Assembly: GCA_963739385.1 (NCBI GenBank) | Contig: CAVUAI010000030.1 | Span: forward strand, 1-64,000 | DNA length: 64,000 nucleotides | DNA from: VAZQ01 sp963739385 | Lineage (GTDB): Bacteria > Pseudomonadota > Alphaproteobacteria > Rhizobiales > Xanthobacteraceae | Reading direction: 5' to 3' | Shown: piece after piece, positions 52,562 to 61,787 of the stretch | How positions within the stretch are numbered: the first letter of the stretch is position 1 | Layout of the letters: each line of letters opens with the position of its first letter | Made by a program: the position numbers and the translations under genes | The notes under the pieces: generated by a model | What the model was told of the DNA's origin: nothing | The model's database searches: none | Seen by the model: the letters and a program-made list of their open reading frames with translations, nothing else

Positions 52562-52845
52562 GACTGCCTCCATGGCATCGGCAAAGCCGATGTCGCGCAG
52601 GGGACCTTCAGACGCCTCCCCCGATCCGAGGATAACCAATTCCGGCCCCCTTGCGCATAGGGGCAAGGGCCGGGGCGCCCCGCAATTTCACGGGGTGTCC
52701 ACCGCCGTGTTTTTGGGGAACCCGACCGGAATTGATTTGTCCCGGCTGGTAGGTCGAAGCTTGTGCCGCCGGACCTCGGGGAGGCTTTGCAATGCTGTTG
52801 CTGCGTGGCGCCAGCGACCGTGAGCACGAGCCAGCGCCCGCCGAT

Positions 52846-55569
52846 TTATCCCGCCAGCACCCGGTGCGCGGGAAAAGCGATTTCGACCAGCGTGCCCGCT
52901 TTCGGTGCGCTCTTGATGTGGAAGCTTGCGCGGTTGGCTTGTGCCAGGGCCTTCGTCAGCGGCAGACCGAGGCCGGTTCCGCCCGCGCGCGACGAAGTCG
53001 TGAGCTGACGGAACGGCTCGAGTGCGATCACCAGGTCCTTTTCGCTCATGCCGATGCCGCTGTCGCGCACGCGCAGAACCACCTCGCCGTTGTCATTTAC
53101 CGCGGTTGAAATGATGACCTGCCCACCAGCGTCCGTAAATTTGATCGAGTTGGACAGCAGGTTCAGCACGATCTGGCGTACCGAGCGCGCATCGGCCTCG
53201 ACCTGGGGAAGCGCCGGCAGGAGCGACGTGCGAATGATGATGCGATTGCGTCCGGCCTGCGGCTGCATGATCGCGACGCATTGCTGGGTCACGTCGTTGA
53301 GGGCGACGGCGGTGAGGGTGAGCTCGAGCTTGCCGGCCTCTATCTTGGAGAGGTCGAGCAGGTCGTTGATCAACGACAGGAGATGACCGCCCGAGGCGTG
53401 GATGTCCTTAAGATATTCGCGGTAGCGCTGGGTGCCGATGGGACCGAGACGTTCCTCCATCATGACCTCGGAAAAGCCGATGATCGCATTGAGTGGAGTG
53501 CGGATCTCGTGGCTGATCGCGGCAAGAAAATCGGACTTGGCCGACGACGCTCTTTCCGCCTGCCGCTTCGCTTCCGTGAGCTCCTCCTCGACCTTCTTCC
53601 ATTGGCCGATGTCGCGAAAGACGGCGCAGAGCTTGTCGCCCCGCTCGCCGATCCGCCTCATGGTCATGAGCACCGGGATCAGACCGCCGGGGCGGACACG
53701 GCCGAGGATTTCGCGCCCGCTAGGCGGATTGGCAACACCGTCCCGGGTCAGGTCGTCAAGGTAGCGATAGATCACCTCCGCGCTCTCCGGCGCGACCAGT
53801 TCGGACAATGCGCGGCCGACGAGCTCTTGCGCGGCGTATCCGAACAGCGCTTGCGCACCGCGGTTCGCGGATAGCATGACCCCCTGGCGATCGAGCAGAA
53901 TGACGCCGTCGGTGGCGGCGTCGAGAACGTGGCTGAGCTCGGCAAGGTCGGCTTGTACGGAGGCGAGCCGCTCCTGCCCGCTCGGGGCAGCGATAAGGAG
54001 CGCCTGCGCCGGCTCGCCTTCCCAAACGACGTTGAGCAGCTCGCCCTTGTCGCCCGCGCCGCCGCCGCTTGGGGCAGTGAGCAGCTCCTGGAGGCCGCTC
54101 GCCTCCGCCAGCGCCGACAGGTCTTGGTGCCCGCTCCATTGCAGGAACGCGGGATTGGCATAGACGGGCTGGCCGTGGCGGCAGATCAGGACGCCGACCG
54201 TCAGCTTGTCGAAGATCAGCCTGGCGTCCGCCAAGGATCCTGCAAGAAGTGTTTCGGCGATGACCGCGTCTTCGTCGGCTGCCGTCAACGTTTCGTCTCT
54301 GGGTTCGTGGGCGACCCCGGTTGCTGTCAGCCGTTGGCTGAGCTTGCGCGAGAGCTCGCGAAACGCATTGCGTTCGATGGGACTCAAGGATGGCGGGGCC
54401 GGCTCGACGGCCGGGACCGGGAAGCGCACGATGTTCTCGGCGGAGGATGCCGCGAGGAACGCCGGGCGGCCGCCGGCCCGCGGCGTTGCTTGCGATTCAA
54501 TGTGCGGCAGTTCGGGCTCTGCCGCCGCGACGCTCGGCGCGTCGGAGCCGACCGACGGCTTGGGCTGCGCCAGGGCGATGAGGCGGCCGATGTCCCGGCA
54601 GACGCCGAAACCCCGGTAACCGCGGAAAACGCGATCGCGGTCGAATACAGGCAAGCCCGAAAGCTCGACCGGGAGTGGCTCGCGGCTTCCATCGACCGGC
54701 CAGGGCACGGCGAGCCCGCTCCAGGTGTCGTGGGTTGCGATCGCGCGTGCGACCTGTCCCTTGGGATCGAGGCGCAGCTGCTCCGCCACTTCCTGCCACG
54801 GGCGCCCATTGGCGGACGCGGTGGAGGGACCCGACAGCGCGATGAATTCGTCCGAGCCGAGCGTGAAACGCCCGTCTTCATCCATCTGCCAGACGAAGCG
54901 CAGCGGGTGGTGGCGTTCCGCTGGCGATTCCGGCGGCAAGGATTCGAGTGCCACGGGCGCGGTCGGCGCGGGCCGGGCAGGTGTCGCCGGCGGTGAGGTT
55001 TGGGCGGATTCTCCAGCTGTACGAGGCGGCGCAAGAGCCACGGCCAGCACCGTGGCGTCCCCTTCACCGACGCGCTCGATCGAAACGCGGCCGTCATGGA
55101 TGCTCCTCGTGGCAGACCCGCCCGCGAGCGCATCACCGGCAATGGCTGCTTGCACTCCGAGCGCGGCGAGCGTCGCCGCGCCACGCAGCTGGGGGCGCGC
55201 ACTGTCGGTTGCCGCAATGAGGGCGCCATCGAGCGCGAACACCGCGATCGGCTCAGGTGCGCCGGCCAGCAGCCGGGAAACGCGCTCGCCGAGCGGCAGG
55301 TCAGGCCCTGCGCGCTCGATCGCCACAACGAGAATGGCCGACGCGTTGTCGCCGAGCGCGAAACGCGAACAGGCGCAGATGAGGGTGCGTCCGGCGTCGG
55401 CACCGAAACCCTGCAGGCGTTCGAGTCGCGGCGAAGCACCGCTCAACAACGTTGCGGCAAGCCGCGCGATCTGATTCCCCTCGGGCTGGCGAGTGTCGAA
55501 CCGGCGGGCACCGATGGCCGCACAGTCCGGTGCTCCGAGCGCGGCGGCGCCGGCCGCGTTCGCCCACAC
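52846..55569 (-). CDS. large PAS-domain sensor histidine kinase
   Basis: 907 residues in the open frame. A first PAS-like region, disordered Ala/Pro linker, then further PAS domains (LIFDKLTVGVLICRHGQPVY; AATDGVILLDRQGVMLSANR). HisKA follows with HEIRTPLNAIIGFSEVM, phospho-acceptor His about residue 687, then HATPase with NLLSNSIKF, DSGIGMS and GGTGLGLPL. No membrane segment: cytoplasmic. It resembles the PleC/DivJ-type kinases of alphaproteobacteria. The frame opens mid-PAS; see the finding on a 36-codon upstream extension broken by one base (possible ATG at 55678). No response regulator nearby. Confidence 0.88.
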   Translation of the reverse strand: MWANAAGAAALGAPDCAAIGARRFDTRQPEGNQIARLAATLLSGASPRLERLQGFGADAGRTLICACSRFALGDNASAILVVAIERAGPDLPLGERVSRLLAGAPEPIAVFALDGALIAATDSARPQLRGAATLAALGVQAAIAGDALAGGSATRSIHDGRVSIERVGEGDATVLAVALAPPRTAGESAQTSPPATPARPAPTAPVALESLPPESPAERHHPLRFVWQMDEDGRFTLGSDEFIALSGPSTASANGRPWQEVAEQLRLDPKGQVARAIATHDTWSGLAVPWPVDGSREPLPVELSGLPVFDRDRVFRGYRGFGVCRDIGRLIALAQPKPSVGSDAPSVAAAEPELPHIESQATPRAGGRPAFLAASSAENIVRFPVPAVEPAPPSLSPIERNAFRELSRKLSQRLTATGVAHEPRDETLTAADEDAVIAETLLAGSLADARLIFDKLTVGVLICRHGQPVYANPAFLQWSGHQDLSALAEASGLQELLTAPSGGGAGDKGELLNVVWEGEPAQALLIAAPSGQERLASVQADLAELSHVLDAATDGVILLDRQGVMLSANRGAQALFGYAAQELVGRALSELVAPESAEVIYRYLDDLTRDGVANPPSGREILGRVRPGGLIPVLMTMRRIGERGDKLCAVFRDIGQWKKVEEELTEAKRQAERASSAKSDFLAAISHEIRTPLNAIIGFSEVMMEERLGPIGTQRYREYLKDIHASGGHLLSLINDLLDLSKIEAGKLELTLTAVALNDVTQQCVAIMQPQAGRNRIIIRTSLLPALPQVEADARSVRQIVLNLLSNSIKFTDAGGQVIISTAVNDNGEVVLRVRDSGIGMSEKDLVIALEPFRQLTTSSRAGGTGLGLPLTKALAQANRASFHIKSAPKAGTLVEIAFPAHRVLAG

Positions 55570-55859
55570 GACATGGCTGCCATCCGTGCTCCAGAGCCAG
55601 GCCGGCAGCGCGCTCGTGGCAAGCGGCGCGAGCCGACTGTCATGCAGAGCGGGACAGCTGGAATCCGGACGCGCTCATCCCGCGATCGCACCCCTTCCGC
55701 TTCACCGCACATGCCTGCGCCACCGGCACGTTCGCGCCGTTCTTAGTGCCCCGGCGCCCCGGCGTCCATGCAACGCTCGCCTCGCCGGCCGTTCAAAGCA
55801 GGGATAACGTTAACCCGGCGCGGCCGTTCGGTGCGATCCTGCGCCGCCGCGCGAACGCT

Positions 55860-57029
55860 TCATCCCGCAAGCTCGCGCATGACGGCATAGAGCGCGGATT
55901 GGCCTTCGAAACCGATCCCGGGCCTTTCGGACAGCGTAAGGTAGCCATTGTCCAGCCGCGCGTCATCGGCGAAACCGCCGAACACGCCAAACACGCCGGG
56001 ATAGGATTCCGCGCCGCCGAGGCCGAACCCGCCGGCGATGGCCAGCGACATCTGATTGCCGCCATGCGGAAACAATGCACGGCGCGGCCAGCCGTGGCGT
56101 TCGAGCATCGCGACGGTGCGTGCGTATTGCACGATACCGTAGGCCTGCGGCGGATCGACCTGGACCACGTCACGGCGTTCCGGGTGCAATCCGCCGAAGC
56201 GAACGAGATTTTCCACGTCCTGTGTCGAAAATAGATTCTCCCCGCTCGCGAGCGGGGGGTCGTAGTGGCCGGCGATCTCCGCAAGGAGCGCGAAGTCGAG
56301 CGGGTCGCAAGGCTCCTCGAACCAGCGCAGGTCGAACGGCGCGAGCGCCCTCGCATAGGCGAGGGCGTCTTCGCGGCCGAACTTGGCGTTGGCATCGACT
56401 GCGAGCTCCGCGCCCGCCGGCAGGATCGCCTTGACCGCTTCCACCCGCCGCACGTCCTCGGCGAGCGGGAGGCCACCGACCTTCATTTTTACCATGGTGT
56501 AGCCGGCGTCGAGGTGCCGTCGCATCTCATCCTGGAGATCCTTATCGGTGTGGCCGGGGACGTACCAGCCGCCGCCGACATAGCAGAACACCTTCGCAGC
56601 GACGCGGCCACCGTTATAGCGCTCGGCCAGCAGGCGATGCAGGGGCTTCTCGGCGATCTTCGCAACGGCGTCCCAGACCGCGACCTCGATCGTGCCGATG
56701 GCAATCGAACGTTCGCTGTGTCCGCCGGATTTTTCCCGTTGCATCATGATGGCGAGGATGTTGTTCGGATCGAAATTCCGATGAGTTTCGTCCAGCAGCG
56801 ATTGCGGATCGGCAGCGAGGATACGGGGAATGAAGCGCGCACGCATCGCGGCCCCGCAGGCGTAGCGGCCAGTCGAATTGAAGGCAAACCCGGTGACGGG
56901 AGCGCCGTCGCGCACGACGTCGGTCAGGACCGCCACGACCGAGGTGGTCATCTCGGTGAAATCGAAACTCGAATTGCGGATCTCCGATTTGAGCGGGATG
57001 GCACGCTCGCGGATGTCGACGATTCGCAT
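55860..57029 (-). CDS. enolase-superfamily dehydratase, D-tartrate dehydratase-like
   Basis: 389 residues, the length expected. Enolase-superfamily barrel residues: KMKVGG (KxK, catalytic Lys), VDANAKFGRED (metal Asp), WFEEPCDP (metal Glu), LASGENLFSTQDV (third metal Glu) and FPHGGNQMSL (catalytic His). The capping-domain blocks SSFDFTEMTTSVVAVLTDVV and KSGGHSERSIAIGTIEVAVW recall the TarD D-tartrate dehydratase of Bradyrhizobium from memory. Reaction would be D-tartrate to oxaloacetate; a related sugar-acid dehydratase is possible. Monocistronic. Promoter not located. Confidence 0.82.
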   Translation of the reverse strand: MRIVDIRERAIPLKSEIRNSSFDFTEMTTSVVAVLTDVVRDGAPVTGFAFNSTGRYACGAAMRARFIPRILAADPQSLLDETHRNFDPNNILAIMMQREKSGGHSERSIAIGTIEVAVWDAVAKIAEKPLHRLLAERYNGGRVAAKVFCYVGGGWYVPGHTDKDLQDEMRRHLDAGYTMVKMKVGGLPLAEDVRRVEAVKAILPAGAELAVDANAKFGREDALAYARALAPFDLRWFEEPCDPLDFALLAEIAGHYDPPLASGENLFSTQDVENLVRFGGLHPERRDVVQVDPPQAYGIVQYARTVAMLERHGWPRRALFPHGGNQMSLAIAGGFGLGGAESYPGVFGVFGGFADDARLDNGYLTLSERPGIGFEGQSALYAVMRELAG

Positions 57030-57200
57030 GTGGCTCTATTCCCGTTGATTCCTGTTACAGTGCGGTCCGCGAGCCGACGGTCCGGGTGCTCACGCCGTCA
57101 TCCGCGAGGGCCGACGGGCGGGCCGGAGGTTAGCACCGGAGCAGCTCGCATCACCGCATGGCGCGTAGCAACCATGCCGGCTACAGCAGGAGATGGCACG

Positions 57201-57578
57201 ATGGCCGCCAACGATCGTTTCGATGTTCCCCCCGAAATGCGGGCGTTCGCCGAGAAAAGCGTCGAACAGGCCCGCAAGGCCTGCGACAACTTCATTTCCG
57301 CGGCACGCAACGCCGTCAGCGCATTCGAGGGACAGGCCGACAGCGCCCGCAAAGGTGCAAAGGATGTCACTGAAAAGGCGATGTCTTTTGCCGAGCAAAA
57401 CATCGCCAGCTCATTCGAGTTCACCCAGCAACTGCTGCGGGCGAGGGATATCCAGGAGGTGATGAGGTTGCAGGCCGATTATATCAAGCAGCAGATGCAG
57501 GTGTACGGGGCACAGGCCAAGGAGCTGGGCGAGAGCACGACCAAGGCGGCGAAGGACGCGGCGACGCCGAAAGCGTGA
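57201..57578 (+). CDS. phasin family protein (short)
   Basis: 125 residues from the ATG at 57201 (AGGAG upstream). Amphipathic helices: MRAFAEKSVEQARKACDNFI, SARKGAKDVTEKAMSFAEQN and FTQQLLRARDIQEVMRLQAD, ending YIKQQMQVYGAQAKELGEST, the phasin_2 pattern. Coats polyhydroxyalkanoate granules or acts as a related storage protein. Tandem with a second phasin 235 bases downstream. The large frame upstream is a shadow of the minus-strand dehydratase. Confidence 0.85.
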   Translation: MAANDRFDVPPEMRAFAEKSVEQARKACDNFISAARNAVSAFEGQADSARKGAKDVTEKAMSFAEQNIASSFEFTQQLLRARDIQEVMRLQADYIKQQMQVYGAQAKELGESTTKAAKDAATPKA

Positions 57579-57634
57579 CTTTAGCTGCCTGATTGCACTG
57601 CTGCCGTCTGCCAGGCGTATTAGACAGTTGATTG

Positions 57635-57662
57635 TGCAGCGCAATATTTCTGTTGCATTGCA
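57635..57662. promoter_or_regulatory. two candidate PhaR operators
   Basis: Two TGC-N3-GCA inverted repeats: TGCAGCGCA (57635-57643) and TGCATTGCA (57654-57662), centres 19 bases apart. PhaR repressors of alphaproteobacteria bind TGC-rich sites of the CTGC-N3-4-GCAG type in phasin promoters. The pair sits 150 bases upstream of the second phasin ATG. Confidence 0.4.
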
Positions 57663-57812
57663 CCAACGCCGATGCTACATAAGCCCTCAGCAAAGCGGCT
57701 GTGGCGTTTCCGCTGTCAGGACAACGGCCATGGACCCGTTGCCAACAAGGCACGGATCGGCGTGGGCGCAGATCCGTGCACTGCCGGATCATCGCCCCAA
57801 AGGACCAATCCA

Positions 57813-58307
57813 ATGGCTGAGGCCATCGAGAGCACACCCAAGTCCCGAGCCAAGACCACGCCAGCTGCGTTCGAAATGCCGAAATTCGAACTGCCGAATT
57901 TCGACATCCCCAAGATGGAAATCCCGGCCGCCTTCCGCGAGCTCGCTGAAAAGAGCGTATCGCAGGCCAAGGAGACCTACGAGAAAATGAAGTCTGCCGC
58001 CGAGGAGGCGACCGACGTGCTCGAGGACACCTACGCGACCGCCACCAAGGGTGCTTCCGACTACGGCCTCAAGGTGATCGAAGCCGCGCGTGAGAACACC
58101 AATGCGGCGTTCGACTTCGCCACCCAGCTGATGACGGTGAAGTCGTTGTCCGAGATGGTGGAACTTTCGACTGCGCATACGCGCAAGCAGTTCGAAGCGC
58201 TGACGGCTCAATCCAAGGAGCTGGCCGCGATCGCACAGAAGGTGGCCACCGAATCCGCCGAGCCGGTGAAGGAAAGCTTCAGCAAGGTGTTCAAGAAGGT
58301 CGCCTGA
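57813..58307 (+). CDS. phasin family protein
   Basis: 164 residues from the ATG at 57813 (AAAGGA upstream). A Lys/Pro-rich head with the repeat MPKFELPNFDIPKMEIPAAF, then the phasin core FRELAEKSVSQAKETYEKMK, EAARENTNAAFDFATQLMTV and STAHTRKQFEALTAQSKELA. The repeated P-K/N-F/M-E/D-xP head is typical of rhizobial phasins. Granule surface protein. Likely PhaR-controlled via the sites at 57635. A terminator follows at 58345. Confidence 0.9.
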   Translation: MAEAIESTPKSRAKTTPAAFEMPKFELPNFDIPKMEIPAAFRELAEKSVSQAKETYEKMKSAAEEATDVLEDTYATATKGASDYGLKVIEAARENTNAAFDFATQLMTVKSLSEMVELSTAHTRKQFEALTAQSKELAAIAQKVATESAEPVKESFSKVFKKVA

Positions 58308-58344
58308 GCCTGGTACCCATCCCACGTAGGGACGCGCTGTTATC

Positions 58345-58379
58345 AAGGCCCAGGCTCATCGCCCGGGCCTTTTGCTTTT
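58345..58379 (+). terminator. intrinsic terminator of phasin gene
   Basis: AAGGCCC-AGGC / GCC-CGGGCCTT stem (one mismatch) with loop TCATC, followed by TTTGCTTTTG on the plus strand. It starts 38 bases after the second phasin stop. Confidence 0.7.
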
Positions 58380-58469
58380 GACGCCGCGTTGCTCCGCGGT
58401 CCCCGTCATGAGGCGGGCCTTGTCAAAGCGGTACGGTGCTCTTAGGTTGCGGCCGCATTCACGATACGT

Positions 58470-58546
58470 GCAGCTGTAGCTCAGTTGGTTAGAGCGCTTG
58501 GCTGTGGACCAAGAGGTCGGTGGTTCGAGTCCACCCAGCTGTACCA
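58470..58546 (+). tRNA. tRNA-His (anticodon GTG)
   Basis: 77 bases including encoded CCA. D-arm TAGCTCAGTTGGTTAGAGC; anticodon stem-loop CTTGGCTGTGGACCAAG with GTG in the loop; T-arm GGTGGTTCGAGTCCACC; acceptor pairs GCAGCTG with CAGCTGT. Position 1 is G and 72 is U, the discriminator is A73, and the base before G1 is T rather than the G-1 of other bacterial histidine tRNAs. This matches the recoded alphaproteobacterial tRNA-His. Confidence 0.95.
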
Positions 58547-58598
58547 AGCGTCTCCCGCAGGCGTGACTATCATTCCGATCTACTAGGCTGTGCGTCTA

Positions 58599-59558
58599 CT
58601 AGGCTGTGCGCGTTGCGACGAACCGCGCCGCCGCCTTGAGAATGTCGGCTTGGCTGCCGAATGGCCTGAGCGCGGTCTGTGCCTCGGCGACGAGGCTTTC
58701 AAGCCTTCGCCGGGCGACCGCGGGTCCCAGCACCCCGACGAGCGTGGCCTTGTGGGCGGCGGCGTCCTTGCCGGTCGCCTTCCCCACGGTCGCCGGATCG
58801 CCCTCGAGATCGAGGAGGTCGTCGGCGATCTGAAACGCTTCCCCCAATGCGGAACCGTAACGGTGCAGCGCCATCCGCAGGTCTGGACTGGCCTTGGCGA
58901 GGATCGCGCCGGCAACGCAGCCGTAGCGCAGGAGGGCGCCGGTCTTCATCGCCTGCAGCGTCTTGACCTCTTCCTCCTCGAACCGGTGCAGAGATGGGTC
59001 GAACCGCCCCTCTGCGGCGAGATCGAGCATCTGCCCGCCCACCATGCCGCCGAGACCGGCTGCCCGGGCGAGTGCCGCGACCAATTCCAGTCTGACTTCG
59101 GCGTCGCGATGCGTCTCGGGTCGCGAGAGGATATCGAAGGCGAACGTCAGAAGACCATCACCCGCCAGAATCGCGGTCGCCTCGTCATAGGCCTTGTGCG
59201 TGGTCGGCCGGCCACGCCGCAGGTCGTCATTGTCCATGGCAGGCAGGTCGTCGTGCGCCAGGGAATAGCAGTGGACGCACTCCAATGCCGCGCCGGCCAT
59301 CAAGGAATTCTGCCGCGGGACCTCGAACAGCGAGGCGGACTCCACCACCAGGAACGGTCGCAAGCGCTTGCCGCCGCCGAGGCTCGCATATCGCATCGCG
59401 TCAAGCAGCCGAGCGGGCCGGGCTCGCTCGCCATCGATCGGGGCAGGCAACAGCAGGCGATCGAGCAGCGCCTCGGTGTCTTGCGCAACCTGACCGAGGC
59501 GGTCCTGAAAGGCCGTCTCGACGTTCGCGTCCTTTTTCACAGCTTCGGTGCGGGCCAT
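58599..59558 (-). CDS. ispA: polyprenyl (farnesyl) diphosphate synthase
   Basis: 319 residues from the ATG at 59558. First Asp-rich motif AHDDLPAMDNDDLRRG, second motif ADDLLDLEGD, plus YASLGGGKRLRPFLV and MVGGQMLDLAAEG. Makes farnesyl (or geranylgeranyl) diphosphate from IPP and DMAPP. It is divergent from and adjacent to hpnB, so it supplies the squalene/hopanoid pathway encoded to its right (inference). Ends 52 bases from the tRNA. Confidence 0.92.
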   Translation of the reverse strand: MARTEAVKKDANVETAFQDRLGQVAQDTEALLDRLLLPAPIDGERARPARLLDAMRYASLGGGKRLRPFLVVESASLFEVPRQNSLMAGAALECVHCYSLAHDDLPAMDNDDLRRGRPTTHKAYDEATAILAGDGLLTFAFDILSRPETHRDAEVRLELVAALARAAGLGGMVGGQMLDLAAEGRFDPSLHRFEEEEVKTLQAMKTGALLRYGCVAGAILAKASPDLRMALHRYGSALGEAFQIADDLLDLEGDPATVGKATGKDAAAHKATLVGVLGPAVARRRLESLVAEAQTALRPFGSQADILKAAARFVATRTA

Positions 59559-59763
59559 GCCTTTGCCATCCAAGGAGCGCTCAATCTACGTGGCGGGCGC
59601 TCCAAACTTGCGTTGGCCGGCAATCTAGCAAGGGCGCCCCGCCCGTCCAAACTTTTCCTATCCCAATTCATTGAATATGTTGAATTGTTTCTGCGGAGCC
59701 GGATACGACAGAGGGTGGGCGCGAGGCGGTCCCGTGGGCGCGACAGCGGAGGTTTGATCGGGC

Positions 59764-60906
59764 GTGACAGTTCTTGCTCTGATGGCGCTTGCGGTCTGGC
59801 TGTACCTCCTCTTGGCCCGCGGCGCATTTTGGCGCTGCACCGAACGCGACGATTGGGACTGCGTGGAAGCTCCGGCCTTGCCGCGCATCGCAGCCGTCGT
59901 ACCTGCGCGCAATGAAGCCGGCTGCATCGCCGCGAGCATGCGCTCGCTGCTCGATCAGAATTACCGGGGTCAATGGGCCGTCATCCTGGTCGACGACGAC
60001 AGCAACGACGGAACCGCCGACACTGCTCGCGGTGCCGCCGGCCCCGACGAGCGACTACGGGTCGTGACGAGCCGCGGTTTGCCGGCGGGCTGGACCGGAA
60101 AGCTCTGGGCAGTGAAGCAGGGCATCGACGCGGCGGCGGCACTGCCGCAGCCGCCGGATTATCTGCTGCTCACCGACGCCGACATCGTGCACACGGTCGA
60201 TACCGTCAACCGGCTGGTCACGCACGCCGAGCGCGGCGGTCTCGTGCTGACGTCGCTGATGGTCAAGTTGCGTTGTGAAAGTTTCGCTGAACGCGCCGGC
60301 ATTCCGGCATTCATTTTTTTCTTCCAGATGCTTTATCCCTTTGCGTGGGTCAATCGTCCGCAAAGCGGGGTCGCGGCCGCCGCCGGCGGCTGTATGCTGG
60401 TCCGCGCCGATGCGCTTCGCAATGCCGGCGGCATCGAGATCATTCGCGGCGCATTGATCGACGACTGCGCATTGGCGAAGGCCCTCAAAGCTCACGGACC
60501 GATCTGGCTTGGGTTGACCGAACGTGTGCGCAGCGTCCGCCCTTATCCGTCGGTCGCCGACATCCGCCGCATGGTGGTGCGCTCCGCCTATGCCCAGCTG
60601 CGTTATTCGCCGCTGCTTCTGTCGGTCACCGTCGCGGGGATGCTGCTGACCTATCTCGCTCCCCCCGCGCTGGCGGTGTTCGGCAGCGGCCTCCCACGCT
60701 GGATCGGCCTTGCGAGCTGGGCGCTGATGGCCGTGGCCTTTCAGCCGACGCTTCGGTTCTACCGGATGTCGCCCTTGTGGGGTCTGGCGCTGCCCGCGAT
60801 TGCGCTGCAATACATGCTCTTTACCCTCGATTCCGCTTATCAATACGCGCGCGGACGAGGCGGAAGCTGGAAGGGGCGCGTGCAAGCCAGCCTGACAAAG
60901 TCATGA
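59764..60906 (+). CDS. hpnB: HpnB hopanoid-associated glycosyltransferase
   Basis: 380 residues, starting with GTG. GT2 fold: IAAVVPARNEAGCIAASMRS, VDDDSNDGTAD, LLTDADIVHTVDTV, GGCMLVRADALRNAGG, GALIDDCALAKALK, with C-terminal membrane segments. This is the HpnB type carried by hopanoid operons; its acceptor is not firmly established. Its stop overlaps the hpnC start (ATGA), so it is translationally coupled. Confidence 0.93.
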   Translation: MTVLALMALAVWLYLLLARGAFWRCTERDDWDCVEAPALPRIAAVVPARNEAGCIAASMRSLLDQNYRGQWAVILVDDDSNDGTADTARGAAGPDERLRVVTSRGLPAGWTGKLWAVKQGIDAAAALPQPPDYLLLTDADIVHTVDTVNRLVTHAERGGLVLTSLMVKLRCESFAERAGIPAFIFFFQMLYPFAWVNRPQSGVAAAAGGCMLVRADALRNAGGIEIIRGALIDDCALAKALKAHGPIWLGLTERVRSVRPYPSVADIRRMVVRSAYAQLRYSPLLLSVTVAGMLLTYLAPPALAVFGSGLPRWIGLASWALMAVAFQPTLRFYRMSPLWGLALPAIALQYMLFTLDSAYQYARGRGGSWKGRVQASLTKS

Positions 60907-61784
60907 CGATCACGGCTGCCGAAGCGCGATCGGGAAAAGGACACCGGGATGAGAATTTTCCGGTGGCCTCGCGGCTGATTCATCCGCGCTTTCGCGCGCC
61001 GATTCTCGCGTTCTACGAATTCGTGCGCACCGCCGACGACATTGCGGATCATGCCACGCTCCCGGCGCCGGAGAAGCTCGCGTTGATCGATCGGCTCGAA
61101 GCAAACTTGCTCGGCAAAGCCGATGACGATCCGGTCGGCGTCGCCCTGCGCTCCCAGTTGATGGCGCGTGAGCTTTCGGCGCGTCACGCTCAAGATTTGC
61201 TGACCGCGTTCCGGATGGACGTGACCAAACTGCGCTACGCCGACTGGGATGATCTGATCGGCTATTGCGCATACTCGGCCATGCCGGTCGGCCGCTTCGT
61301 CCTCGACGTGCACGGTGAGAGTCGTGCGATCTGGCCGGCCAACGACGCCCTTTGCGCGGCGCTGCAAATCATCAATCACCTGCAGGATTGCGGCAAGGAT
61401 TACCGCAATCTCGACCGCGTTTACATTCCGCAGGACGCCCTCGTCCAAGCCGGCGCGACCGTGAAAGAGCTGGACCGCGACCACGCCTCCCCGGCCTTGC
61501 TCCACTGCATCCAAGAGCTTGCGCATCGGACCGGCGCTCTCCTGCGCGACAGCCGACCGTTTTCCGCCAGCATCCGGGACGGACGGCTGGCTTTGGAGGT
61601 CGCGGTCATTCAGACGCTGGCGGAGCGCCTCGTCGCATTGCTTGCCCGACGAGATCCGCTGAGCCAACGCGTGCATCTCGGCAAGTCGGGGGTCGCGGGC
61701 TTCGGTCTTCTCGGCCTATTATGGGGCGCAACCCGACGCGTCGGCCGCGTGCTCGCGGCCGGTCACAAACCGCAGGATGCATGA
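60903..61784 (+). CDS. hpnC: hydroxysqualene synthase HpnC
   Basis: 293 residues. Squalene/phytoene synthase fold: ENFPVASRLIHPRFRAPILA, YEFVRTADDIADH (first Asp-rich motif), YCAYSAMPVGRFVLDVHG, and NHLQDCGKDYRNLDRVYIPQ (second motif). Converts presqualene diphosphate to hydroxysqualene. Overlaps hpnB at ATGA. Confidence 0.93.
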   Translation: MTITAAEARSGKGHRDENFPVASRLIHPRFRAPILAFYEFVRTADDIADHATLPAPEKLALIDRLEANLLGKADDDPVGVALRSQLMARELSARHAQDLLTAFRMDVTKLRYADWDDLIGYCAYSAMPVGRFVLDVHGESRAIWPANDALCAALQIINHLQDCGKDYRNLDRVYIPQDALVQAGATVKELDRDHASPALLHCIQELAHRTGALLRDSRPFSASIRDGRLALEVAVIQTLAERLVALLARRDPLSQRVHLGKSGVAGFGLLGLLWGATRRVGRVLAAGHKPQDA

Positions 61785-61787
61785 CCT

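Noticed and set aside
56265..57200. long N-terminal extension of the first phasin
   Set aside because: It is the antisense of the tartrate-dehydratase-like gene; the phasin ribosome site and family start are at 57201.
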